DNA of 64,000 bases from positions 1 to 64,000 of the forward strand of contig JAEWCZ010000027.1 of NCBI GenBank assembly GCA_023390335.1, given 5' to 3'. A program made the translations under genes and the position numbers. This document shows, one piece after another, positions 35,039-43,912 of the stretch; position 1 is the stretch's first letter, and the number at the start of each line of letters is the position of its first letter. The notes beneath the pieces are model-generated. The model did not search any database. It saw only the letters and a program-made list of their open reading frames with translations, and was not told the DNA's origin. The stretch is from Bacillota bacterium. Lineage in GTDB: Bacteria > Bacillota > Clostridia > Acetivibrionales > DSM-1351.

Positions 35039-35515
35039 CTTTATATATTTTTCTTTGATTTGTAGGATAAATTCTTCAGGTTCTTCCAAGAAAATACCTA
35101 TTAAATTCGCTACTATTAAAATGCTTTTATATATTTTATTCAACGTTGTAAGTTTGTGGAGTGCGTTTTCATTAGCATTAGTTAATAAAGCATTTGAATA
35201 CTTAAATATTTTTAGAAAATCAGAAACCACTAAAGAGGTATTAAAATTATCATTAATAGCCGCAACGAAGGACTTATTAATGCTGTCTACAATTTCTGGT
35301 TTGATAATTCTACCATGAGGGGCAATGTGCTCATTTAATTCACTGTTTTCGTTTGCAAAGTTCTTAATCTTATTTAAAGTTTGATAAAAATAGTACAGTC
35401 TTTTTTCTGAAGCTAAAAAGTGCTCCTCTGTCAGTTCTTTTAAGCCTTCAGATTGATTTGAAAGAATACTTAATTTTAAGACTTCCGGGTGATATTTTGA
35501 TAATAATTCCTTTTA
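35030..35515 (-). pseudogene. Truncated copy of the CysRS C-terminal fragment gene
   Basis: The DNA is highly similar to 23515-24003 (for example AATTCTTCAGGTTCTTCCAA and shared stretches throughout), on the same strand. Both ends of the parent are missing: the 3' end is replaced by IS3 OrfA sequence and the 5' end stops near 35515. Some codons still read as VSDFLKIFKYSNALLTNAN but no start or full frame survives. Confidence 0.85.
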
Positions 35516-35599
35516 CTGATTGATAATACTTTTGAACAATTCAACATTTGAACTTTCTAATAGTACAACGATCTGCTTGACTACCATATAAATTAGCAC

Positions 35600-35609
35600 T
35601 TACCGGTAA
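35600..35609. promoter_or_regulatory. TTACCGGTAA palindrome upstream of RCC1 gene 2
   Basis: Perfect 10-bp palindrome about 80 bp before the start codon. Could be part of an operator; short. Confidence 0.25.
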
Positions 35610-35687
35610 TAGACAAGTAAGGATATTATGGTAAAATTAGTATTAGAATTCAGGTTGTTCACTATTTTTTTCAATAGAGGGGTTCAT

Positions 35688-37886
35688 ATGAAAAAAAGGA
35701 TATTATTTATTTTAGTCGTTGCTTCACTGGTAGTGTTCTCTATAGGTGTTAATTTCACAAATGTCTCCGCAGATACGGATAAAGGCACGAAAAACACGCA
35801 GATTAGTATTAGCTCAACTTATTGTGTGGTACTTCGGTCAGATGGTTCGGTTTGGGCATGGGGAGAAAATACATATGGACAAATTGGGGACGGAACAACA
35901 CAAGATCGGTTAAAGCCTGTAAAAGTAAAAGGTATAGAAAATGTAGTTGAAATAGGTACCGGCTTTGAGCATACTCTTGCATTAAAAAAAGATGGAACCG
36001 TTTGGGCATGTGGAAATAACTTATATGGCGAACTTGGCAATGATAAAATAAAAAGCTCTAAAATACCTGTCAGAGTTAATGGTCTTAGTGACATTATTGC
36101 AATATCAGCTAAGGAAGCACATTGTCTTGCATTGGACAGAAGAGGAAATGTTTGGGCATGGGGCGATAATTCAGAAGGACAATTGGGTGACGGCACTAAA
36201 ACAATAAGAAAAAAGCCTATTAAAGTTAGAGGTTTATCTGATGTTTCTAATATATTTGCGCAGAGCAAAGCCAGTTTTGCAGTAAAACATGATGGAACTG
36301 TCTGGGCGTGGGGGCTTAATGCAAATGGTATGTTAGGTGATGGCACAGATGAAAGTAGGTTAATACCTGTAAGGGTAAAAAGCCTTACTAATGCTGTTTG
36401 TATATCATCTGACTATTTCAGTAGCGCAGCTGTTGATACTAACGGTAATGTTTGGACTTGGGGGAGCAATACATTTGGGACTTTAGGTAACGACAAGGAT
36501 GAACTGGTAAGTCAATATGAGCCTAAAGAGATTCCTGAAAGCACTAACTTTAGACAGATTTCTGTAACAGGCAATAAGGTTTTGGCTGTAAAAGAGGACG
36601 GATCATTGTGGTTCTGGGGAAATAGCTTCAATAATAAGATTTTAAACAGTTCTGGAGAGCAATCCAATGTTCCAATTCAAATAAACTCCATATGTGATGT
36701 CAGTGAAGTAACAAACGGATTATTAGTTAGTGGTTTTATAAAAAAAGATGGGTCACTTTGGATGTTTGGAGACAACTCATTTGGATTACTTGGAAATGGA
36801 ACAAAGTCAATTGAAACAACACCTATCAAAATAAATAAAGTTAACAATGGACAAACTCTTGCTGCGGGATGGAACTATTCTTTAGCAGTAAAAACCGATG
36901 GAACTGTTTGGGCATGGGGAAATAATGAAAAAGCACAATTAGGCAGTAATATGGACAAAAATATATGTTCTCCCAGAAAGATTAATGGGCTAAAAGATAT
37001 TATTTCAGTCAACGCAGATTTTGAACAATCAATAGCCCTAAATAAAAAAGGTGAGGTTTACAGATGGGGGAATTTATCTGCATCTGAAGTTCCAAATGGC
37101 GAAGGACATATGATGAGTAAACCAACTATGGTTGCGGGAATAAACAATGTTGTATCAATCGCTTTGGGAACATCTTCTCTAGCCTTAAAAAAAGACAAAA
37201 CGGTCTGGGGATGGGGAAGCAACACATTTGGGGAGCTAGGCGAGGGCACAGAAAATAATATTTATTTGCCGATACAGGTAAAAGGGATTAAGAACGTCAA
37301 AGGTATTGCTGCTGGAAGATGGTTCAGTGCGGCCCTTACAGAAGATAAATCTGTGTATGTATGGGGGTATGACTGGGGTGGTGCTTTGACTAATAATGAA
37401 GATCACATTATGTGTAAACCTACCAAAATACCGGGATTTAAAGATATAAAAATGATAAGTGCTAATGATACATACTTATTGGCTTTGAAAAATGACGGAA
37501 CAGTTTGGGGTTGGGGCTACTTTATTCCTGGTGTGTCAGGAATAAAACAGCATAACGTACCTGTTAATATCAAAGGCCTTAAAAATATAATTAATATTAG
37601 TGCAGGTGGAGGCCATGCATTAGCAATAGATTCTAAAGGCAATGTATGGGCTTGGGGGGAGAATAGCGATGGTCAATTAGGAATAGGTAAGAGTGACTAT
37701 AAGTACACAGCTGTTCAGGTTAAGGCACTCTCAAATGTTAAAAGTATTTCTGCGGGACAATATTTTTCGATGGCTGTTAAAAAGGACGGTTCAATCTGGG
37801 CATGGGGACAGAATGGCGATGGTCAGCTTGGGAATATAGAAGTTAGTCAATCTAACCCTGTGCTGGTGAGCTTTGATAAATCATAA
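35688..37886 (+). CDS. Secreted RCC1-repeat beta-propeller protein, paralogue 2
   Basis: 732 residues from the ATG at 35688, chosen because GAGGGG precedes it and a clean signal peptide (cut near SADT, residue 29) begins there; the frame opens 20 codons earlier. About 13 RCC1 repeats follow with ALKxDGTVWAWG and NxxGQLGxGT. It is related to the protein at 15481-17586, with better conserved repeats. First gene of an apparent operon with an SLH-domain protein (30 bp gap) and two small membrane proteins, so the propeller may be displayed near the SLH-anchored partner. Function unknown; no catalytic motif. Confidence 0.85.
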   Translation: MKKRILFILVVASLVVFSIGVNFTNVSADTDKGTKNTQISISSTYCVVLRSDGSVWAWGENTYGQIGDGTTQDRLKPVKVKGIENVVEIGTGFEHTLALKKDGTVWACGNNLYGELGNDKIKSSKIPVRVNGLSDIIAISAKEAHCLALDRRGNVWAWGDNSEGQLGDGTKTIRKKPIKVRGLSDVSNIFAQSKASFAVKHDGTVWAWGLNANGMLGDGTDESRLIPVRVKSLTNAVCISSDYFSSAAVDTNGNVWTWGSNTFGTLGNDKDELVSQYEPKEIPESTNFRQISVTGNKVLAVKEDGSLWFWGNSFNNKILNSSGEQSNVPIQINSICDVSEVTNGLLVSGFIKKDGSLWMFGDNSFGLLGNGTKSIETTPIKINKVNNGQTLAAGWNYSLAVKTDGTVWAWGNNEKAQLGSNMDKNICSPRKINGLKDIISVNADFEQSIALNKKGEVYRWGNLSASEVPNGEGHMMSKPTMVAGINNVVSIALGTSSLALKKDKTVWGWGSNTFGELGEGTENNIYLPIQVKGIKNVKGIAAGRWFSAALTEDKSVYVWGYDWGGALTNNEDHIMCKPTKIPGFKDIKMISANDTYLLALKNDGTVWGWGYFIPGVSGIKQHNVPVNIKGLKNIINISAGGGHALAIDSKGNVWAWGENSDGQLGIGKSDYKYTAVQVKALSNVKSISAGQYFSMAVKKDGSIWAWGQNGDGQLGNIEVSQSNPVLVSFDKS

Positions 37887-37915
37887 AATAAAAATTAATA
37901 TTATGTGGAGGTCTT

Positions 37916-39484
37916 ATGAAAAAATTAATGAGAAAGTTTGCGGTATTATTAATAACGGCAGCACTCATTTTGTCAGGTTTAAATACGCAACATCTGTCTG
38001 CGGCAGGTTTTAAAGATGTTAAGTCTACTGATTGGTATTACTCGTCGGTTAACCGACTTGTAGATTCGGGAATAACATCAGGAGTCGGAAATAATAGGTT
38101 TGGGCCTGAGAATACAGTAACACGTTCAGAAATGGTAACCTTCCTGTGCAAAGCTATAGGTTTATCACCAACGGATGGAGATACATTTATGGATATAACA
38201 AAACACTGGGCAAAGAAGTGGATTTCAGCAGCCGTTTCAGCAAATATAATAGACGAGGGAGTAATATTTCACCCGGACGAGGCTATTACAAGACAAGAAG
38301 CTACAGAGATGCTGTGCAGGTCACTTGATCTAGCCGCTGACACTTTAAATGAAACTCCATTTTGTGACATAACCACAGATATAGGATATTGTACGAGAGC
38401 CTTTGAAGAATACCTTATGCTCGGTTCGGTCAAGGACAATGAAAGATATTTCTATCCCTTTGGTTTGCTCAAAAGAAGTGAAGTAGCTGCCATAATAGTG
38501 AACCTTTTAGATTATAAGTCAGATAAAGACAGCTTTAAAGCACAAAAGAAGGCTGTCTTGGATAAGCAGGAAAAAGAAACACCTACTACAAAAAATATAC
38601 AGCAAATAGAAGTAACAGTCAGTACGGCGGACGAATTGATTAAGCAAATAGGCTCTAATAAAAGAATTCTATTAAAACCCGGTATATATAATTTGTCATC
38701 AATCAAGCAACTTGACAATAAAGATAAAACAGTTACCTGGAGACAGGTTGATGATGGTAAAGAATTAAACCTTAGCGGTATTCATAACCTGACAATTGAA
38801 GGTATAAATAATCAAACAGCTGAAATAAAAGTAAATCCCAGATATGCTGAAATTATTTATTTTAATAACTGTAAAAATATTAATTTGAAAAACTTAAAGG
38901 TGGGGCATACACCAAGCGAATATACCTGTAATGCTGGAGTGTTGTCTTTTTCCAATTGTAGTGACATTGATATTAATAACTCAGAACTTTATGGGTGTGG
39001 AAGTGTAGGTATCTCTACATATAGAACAAAACGCTTAAATTGTGTAGATACGATAATTGACCATTGCTCACTAAGAGCAGTCGATATACAAAGATCTGAA
39101 AAAATTAATTTTACAGGATGCAAACTATTAAATCACGAGGCATATAGCAATATAGTAGATGCTTTTGATTCAAAAGAAGTTACATTCGAAAAGTGTGAAT
39201 TTACTGGCAATAACAGTTTTGAATGGAGCTTCTTTGAAGTGTGGGGGAATACAGATTTATTAATAGACAAGTGTAAGATAATGAACAATTTTCAACCTAG
39301 AAATGGTACATGGGATGCCAGTGCATATTTCTTTAAAACGCAGGACATTGACGGAGGTAGCACAAGTAAAATTACAGTTAAAGATACAGAAATAACAAAT
39401 AACAGATGTGATTATTTTTGTGATGATAAATATTCAGTTACCTTTGAAAACTGTACAATAAGAGATAACGAATGGGAAGAATGA
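37916..39484 (+). CDS. SLH-domain surface protein with right-handed beta-helix
   Basis: 522 residues: signal peptide (cut near SAAG, residue 30), three S-layer homology repeats (about 31-200; FKDVKSTDWYYSSV..., FMDITKHWAKKWISAAV..., and a degenerate third), a Lys/Glu/Thr linker, then a beta-helix (about 255-515) with pectate-lyase-like repeated short strands (NLTIEGI, NINLKNLKV, DIDINNSELYGCG, KINFTGCKLL). SLH repeats bind pyruvylated cell-wall polymers. The helix could bind or cleave polysaccharide; no catalytic residues can be assigned. Follows the RCC1 gene by 30 bp behind TGGAGG. Confidence 0.85.
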   Translation: MKKLMRKFAVLLITAALILSGLNTQHLSAAGFKDVKSTDWYYSSVNRLVDSGITSGVGNNRFGPENTVTRSEMVTFLCKAIGLSPTDGDTFMDITKHWAKKWISAAVSANIIDEGVIFHPDEAITRQEATEMLCRSLDLAADTLNETPFCDITTDIGYCTRAFEEYLMLGSVKDNERYFYPFGLLKRSEVAAIIVNLLDYKSDKDSFKAQKKAVLDKQEKETPTTKNIQQIEVTVSTADELIKQIGSNKRILLKPGIYNLSSIKQLDNKDKTVTWRQVDDGKELNLSGIHNLTIEGINNQTAEIKVNPRYAEIIYFNNCKNINLKNLKVGHTPSEYTCNAGVLSFSNCSDIDINNSELYGCGSVGISTYRTKRLNCVDTIIDHCSLRAVDIQRSEKINFTGCKLLNHEAYSNIVDAFDSKEVTFEKCEFTGNNSFEWSFFEVWGNTDLLIDKCKIMNNFQPRNGTWDASAYFFKTQDIDGGSTSKITVKDTEITNNRCDYFCDDKYSVTFENCTIRDNEWEE

Positions 39485-39523
39485 TTCCACTTATTTAGTA
39501 CAATTATATAAATGGGGGAAAAT

Positions 39524-39757
39524 ATGGTGAAATTAGGAAGTATACTTTTTTACTTGGTTCTTGCAATGGTTTTGTTTTTAGCTGTATTTGCAATAATTCG
39601 AGGGTATAAAGGTCTTAAGGAAGTAAAATACTTTGATACTTTGGACAAAAAAATAAAATTTGGTTATGGACTGCTTTCGGTCCTACATATGTTGGCGGGT
39701 ATTTTAATAACGTTGTGTTATTTGATTGCGGGAGTATTGATTTTAATAAATTTGTAA
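39524..39757 (+). CDS. Small two-helix membrane protein
   Basis: 77 residues from the ATG at 39524 (GGGGGA upstream; an earlier in-frame ATG at 39512 overlaps that site). Two hydrophobic helices, about 5-24 and 49-75, flank a basic loop (RGYKGLKEVKYFDTLDKKIKFG). No family recognised. It is 39 bp after the SLH gene and 12 bp before a second small membrane gene, so probably part of the RCC1-SLH operon. It might help export or anchor those proteins; speculative. Confidence 0.65.
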   Translation: MVKLGSILFYLVLAMVLFLAVFAIIRGYKGLKEVKYFDTLDKKIKFGYGLLSVLHMLAGILITLCYLIAGVLILINL

Positions 39758-39769
39758 AGGTGTGGTTTA

Positions 39770-40021
39770 ATGGGTTTCGTTATATTTATGCCGTTTGTTG
39801 CAGCTATAATAGGAATTATAATTGCTTTCTTCTTTTTTATAGGAGTATGCCTAATAATTATGGGCAGTACAGGCGTTGCAATGAACAAAATATACAAAAA
39901 GCAAACAAAAGTTAAATACGGTGCTTTTAATTCTTCAAGTAATATAATATCAATAATTCTAGGAATTATAATTTTACTATTTCCTCTGGGATGTGTTCTG
40001 TTTGGAATTATTTCAAACTAA
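39770..40021 (+). CDS. Small two-helix membrane protein
   Basis: 83 residues. Two hydrophobic helices (about 2-33 and 59-81) joined by a basic loop (NKIYKKQTKVKYG). Not recognised. Similar in size and layout to the preceding small membrane protein but without obvious sequence identity. Last gene of the presumed RCC1-SLH operon. Confidence 0.65.
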   Translation: MGFVIFMPFVAAIIGIIIAFFFFIGVCLIIMGSTGVAMNKIYKKQTKVKYGAFNSSSNIISIILGIIILLFPLGCVLFGIISN

Positions 40022-40071
40022 AAATAATTTTTAGGATTAGCCAAGTGATTTAAAATATAACAAAAAGAAAC

Positions 40072-40099
40072 GGCTACTAAGTTTTAATACTCAGCAGCC
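40072..40099 (-). terminator. Terminator of the M4 peptidase gene
   Basis: On the minus strand GGCTGCTGAG pairs with CTTAGTAGCC using two G-U pairs and is followed by GTTTCTTTTTG. On the plus strand the same positions are mismatched, so it acts mainly leftward. Confidence 0.65.
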
Positions 40100-40151
40100 T
40101 TTTCTTTTGTATAATTATAAAGATAGAATCCCTGCCACTTTTAAGAGTTTT

Positions 40152-43100
40152 TTAGGATTCAACAGTTATCACATTACTGAATTCAGAAATTCTATTTCCA
40201 TTTGAATCAAACCGAGCAACAAAGTAATCATAACTACCCGATATAGTAGGAATAATGCTCAGTCCAGTATTTACCTGACTAACCATGACAGGAGCATCAG
40301 AGGAACCGCTAAGCTTTCTATACACCCTGTAAATCTCATCTCCGGTAATATCCCAGTAGAATACTAAATTAGAATTAACTTTGTACATTTCAAAGTTTGC
40401 AGGGGCAGCATAATAGTTAATAGTTATGGCTTGGCTAAAGTTTGAAATCATAATTCCCTGAGGATCTACTTTTACTATTTGAAAATTGTAGCTGCCGGGT
40501 AAAGTTTCAACAGTAGCTGTTTTAGCAGTTGTTAACTCCCCTATTTTAACAGGATTATCTGTTGAACCAGCGATTTTCCTGTATATTGCATAATAACCTG
40601 TATATGGTTCCCCGGCTGAGTTATCGCGCCAACTAATGGTAACTGCATTACCATTTTGATATACATTATCGGATGCAGGAGCAGCTTGCCATACCGGAAC
40701 AGTGTAAACATTACTATATTCTGAAATTCTATTACCTGAGTCATCGACTATTGCTACACAGTAATCGAATTCTTTATTTAATGCATAATATCCGTAATAT
40801 GTATTAGATGTCTGCCCTACTTTATAAAATTCGTCAGTTGAGCCTGGAATCCTTCTATAAAGTCCATACATAAATCCCGAAGTACTATCGCCATCCCAGA
40901 CGAAACTAACTCCTTGACCGGTACATGAAGTTAACTTGAAATTCTGGGGTGCTGATATGTAATTCAATTTTTCAATTGCAATAACATTACTGAAATCAGA
41001 AATTCTTCTACCTTGTGAATCAACTTCTGCCACATAGAAATCACAGCTACCGTACAATGTCTTTGCAGTCACTGTTGCGCCGGTAGTTGGATCAGTGATT
41101 CTGACAGGTAAATCGCTTGAACCTGTTACCTTTCTGTATATGGCATATAATGCTCCAGGTTTACTATTCCAACTGAATTGAATATTGTAACCATTGCTGG
41201 GAGCCTGTAAGAAATTATCGGGTGCAGTAAAGTAGTTGAATACTACAGTAGCCACACTGCTGAATTCCGAGAGCCTGTTTCCTTCTGCATTTACCCTTGC
41301 TATATAGAAATCACAACTACCGGGTAAAGTTTCAGTAGTAAATGTGTTGTCGGTTGTTGTCCCGACCAACTCAGGATGAGAAACATCTCCGGTAGTATTC
41401 CTGTATATAGCATAGGTCGCTCCAGGTGTGCTGTCCCAGCTAAATTGGACATCTAAATTGTCATGATTGGTCATAACAAAGTTCCCCGGAGCTGCTACAT
41501 AATCAGTTATTACGGTGATACCACTGCTGAAGTCGGAGATTCTGTTGCCTTCAGTATCAACTTTTGACACATAAAAATCATAACTCCCGGGTAAAGTTTC
41601 TACAGTTGCTGTTGTATTTGTTGTAGGTTCAGTAATTCTCTCAGCAATACCTGTTGATTCGGTAGTTTTTCTGAATAAAGCATAACTGGCTCCAGGTGTA
41701 CCATCCCAAGTAAATTCAACATTAAAATTGTTGCAACTGGTTTTTATAAAATTCTGAGGACCAATCGAATCTGGCAATATACCTATCGCGCTAAAAGCAT
41801 CCTTAACGGTCTGTACTTCTGAACTACCAGCTCCATAAGCTTTACTTGCTGCAAAGACAGCGCTTTCGGCAAATTGTCTGAACTTCATATTAGTAAGAAG
41901 ATTATTGTATACAACATCATAGAATATAGTCGTTAGCTTGGTTATTGCAGTCTTCTCATCTGCTGCAATCGGAATTATGGGCCTTCCATTTGGATGATTA
42001 CCCCCTCTTGCAATAAGGTATGCTGCTATTTGAGGAATTTCTCTAGCAGCGTGAGCTTCTGTCGGTTGGGCTTTATATTGTGCATATTCATTACCTGTAG
42101 GTGAAGAAAAATCCGGTTCTTGAACTCCCAAATTATAAGTATCTTCTGAATGTGCCCAATCAAAGACGGTTCCAGGGCGGACCTCACTAATGTCATGAGT
42201 ATCATAATAGTAATACTCACAAAGGGTACCAAACACATCTGAAAGACCTTCCTGCAATGCACCGTCCTCTCCATTGTTCTGATATGTTAAGCCTTCACTT
42301 AGCAGAACACCATGAGTGTACTCGTGTCCTATTACATCCAACGAACAAGCGGCACTTCTAACCCGCTGTCCATGTCCTGTGCTAATCATCATTTGATTTA
42401 CGCCACCATGGCCATTATATGTCGGGTCATTAGTGTCGAGTTGTACTAAATATGGTGAACCACAATCATCGTTTCCATTTCTACCGAGGATTTCTTTATA
42501 AAATTTTATTGCGTTTAGGACATTATAGTGTGCATCAACAGCGTCTTCTTGAAAATTAGTTCCGTCGTCGGAATTGAAAAAGTTATCCGGCTCACTATAG
42601 ATTTGCTGAGTATCATATTTTACTGTTTTGTAATTCAAGTTTAAATCTTCAAGGTAGTAATTACCGGTTTGGTCGTCAAATACCATGTTTAATGGCAGAC
42701 TTTTAGTCTCAGTTCCAAACAATTGTCCTAAACCTGTTCCGGTAGTGGAATACCGTGCATCGGCAACTAGGTTGAACGTATTCAAAATAGACAAATCATT
42801 TGTATCAACATAGTAGGTATTGCCGCCATAGTTTGGTTTGTCATAACTTATGTTTACCTTATAACAATAAACATATTTATCCTTAACTGGATATAGTTCC
42901 AGTTCAAACTCTGGTTTGAGATTGTATTCAGGTTTAAAGCCCAGATGCTTTTCTATTGCATTTAATACATCTTGTTGAGGAATCTTTATTGAGCTTATAG
43001 GAAAAGCTATTTTACTCTCTATGTTTTCTACACTGCTCCCTACAATTAACTCTATTACACCATCATCACTGACATTAAAATTTTGTTGTGTGCCAAATAT

Positions 43101-43451
43101 AGGAACACCTTTATAAGTTTGTATTGTTTTCACAACAGTTCTGCCCAGTGAGTGCTTACCTTTCTTTAATACCTTAAATTCCTTAGTTTCTGTTTTTGAT
43201 AATTGTTTTGTTTTATTGTTATTAGTGTATGATAAATTTTCATTATAGTACTTTTCAACAATTGCCTCCGGTAATTCCTTTGACTTCGGTGTTAATTCTC
43301 CCGAAATTATGGTAGGATTTTGAAAATTATCAATTGATGATATTTTTGGAATAAAGATATTCTCATCTGGTATAGCAAATACCTGTATCAAACTGGTTGC
43401 AATGATTCCAGCTGACAAAAGTGCAGAATACATTATCATTTTTACTTTCAC
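40152..43451 (-). CDS. Secreted thermolysin-family (M4) metallopeptidase with six Fn3-like repeats
   Basis: 1099 residues, GTG start nine bases after AGGGGGG. Order: signal peptide (about 1-27), FTP/PepSY propeptide (about 85-240) with YKGVPIFG, M4 catalytic domain (about 245-570), then six repeats of about 90 residues with fibronectin III-like strands (F.W...PG..YA.YRK, LPGSYDFYV..VD..GNRIS.FS). Zinc site His376-Glu377-x-x-His380 (HEYTH) with Glu401 in QEGLSD; catalytic His in PTEAHAAREI. It cleaves proteins outside the cell after autoprocessing. Six C-terminal repeats are more than most bacillolysins carry. Monocistronic. Confidence 0.9.
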   Translation of the reverse strand: MKVKMIMYSALLSAGIIATSLIQVFAIPDENIFIPKISSIDNFQNPTIISGELTPKSKELPEAIVEKYYNENLSYTNNNKTKQLSKTETKEFKVLKKGKHSLGRTVVKTIQTYKGVPIFGTQQNFNVSDDGVIELIVGSSVENIESKIAFPISSIKIPQQDVLNAIEKHLGFKPEYNLKPEFELELYPVKDKYVYCYKVNISYDKPNYGGNTYYVDTNDLSILNTFNLVADARYSTTGTGLGQLFGTETKSLPLNMVFDDQTGNYYLEDLNLNYKTVKYDTQQIYSEPDNFFNSDDGTNFQEDAVDAHYNVLNAIKFYKEILGRNGNDDCGSPYLVQLDTNDPTYNGHGGVNQMMISTGHGQRVRSAACSLDVIGHEYTHGVLLSEGLTYQNNGEDGALQEGLSDVFGTLCEYYYYDTHDISEVRPGTVFDWAHSEDTYNLGVQEPDFSSPTGNEYAQYKAQPTEAHAAREIPQIAAYLIARGGNHPNGRPIIPIAADEKTAITKLTTIFYDVVYNNLLTNMKFRQFAESAVFAASKAYGAGSSEVQTVKDAFSAIGILPDSIGPQNFIKTSCNNFNVEFTWDGTPGASYALFRKTTESTGIAERITEPTTNTTATVETLPGSYDFYVSKVDTEGNRISDFSSGITVITDYVAAPGNFVMTNHDNLDVQFSWDSTPGATYAIYRNTTGDVSHPELVGTTTDNTFTTETLPGSCDFYIARVNAEGNRLSEFSSVATVVFNYFTAPDNFLQAPSNGYNIQFSWNSKPGALYAIYRKVTGSSDLPVRITDPTTGATVTAKTLYGSCDFYVAEVDSQGRRISDFSNVIAIEKLNYISAPQNFKLTSCTGQGVSFVWDGDSTSGFMYGLYRRIPGSTDEFYKVGQTSNTYYGYYALNKEFDYCVAIVDDSGNRISEYSNVYTVPVWQAAPASDNVYQNGNAVTISWRDNSAGEPYTGYYAIYRKIAGSTDNPVKIGELTTAKTATVETLPGSYNFQIVKVDPQGIMISNFSQAITINYYAAPANFEMYKVNSNLVFYWDITGDEIYRVYRKLSGSSDAPVMVSQVNTGLSIIPTISGSYDYFVARFDSNGNRISEFSNVITVES

Positions 43452-43575
43452 TAAGTAATACCCCCCTTTGGATAATCATTTAATGTTGCAATTGAGCATA
43501 ATATTTTACAAATAAATGTAAACTGGCTTTAAATCAGCTTCCTGTTTTCTTGATCAATTTGACCTCCCGTCAATT

Positions 43576-43601
43576 AAGTATTTTTATAATGTAAAATACT
43601 T
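43576..43601. promoter_or_regulatory. Inverted repeat upstream of the M4 peptidase gene
   Basis: AAGTATTTT and AAAATACTT, perfect 9+9 arms, eight-base spacer, about 125 bp from the start codon. Operator or hairpin; no adjacent regulator. Confidence 0.35.
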
Positions 43602-43818
43602 GCCATGTAAGTTAAATATTACAATTTAATACTTTTTTATACAACTTTTGTGCGTATCCTTTAAATGAACATATGTTTTCATACCTATCATCTCCTTTAA
43701 ATTACTTATTCTGTCTTAAAATATATTTACGTTAAGACCATAATATTTTGTGGAGTTCTAATGAAAAATTTTCTAAACGTGAATATGCTTGGTAGACATA
43801 CCACTGAGATCTGCTAAA

Positions 43819-43876
43819 TTTACCAATGTATTACTAATTATGGTAAAATGATAATACCAGTACAGTATTTGGTAAA
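43819..43876. promoter_or_regulatory. TTTACCA/TGGTAAA repeats upstream of the GH9 gene
   Basis: TTTACCA (43819), TGGTAAA (43841) and TTGGTAAA (43869) form one inverted and one direct repeat within 60 bp, ending about 36 bp before the start codon. Candidate regulator sites. Confidence 0.35.
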
Positions 43877-43912
43877 TAAGGCAGAAGTTAAAAAAATAAC
43901 TAGGAGGTAAAT

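Larger units (their letters stand above)
43452..43912. other. Divergent promoter region, M4 peptidase and GH9 genes
   Basis: Contains the palindromes at 43576-43601 and 43819-43876. AT-rich; no gene seen. Confidence 0.5.
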
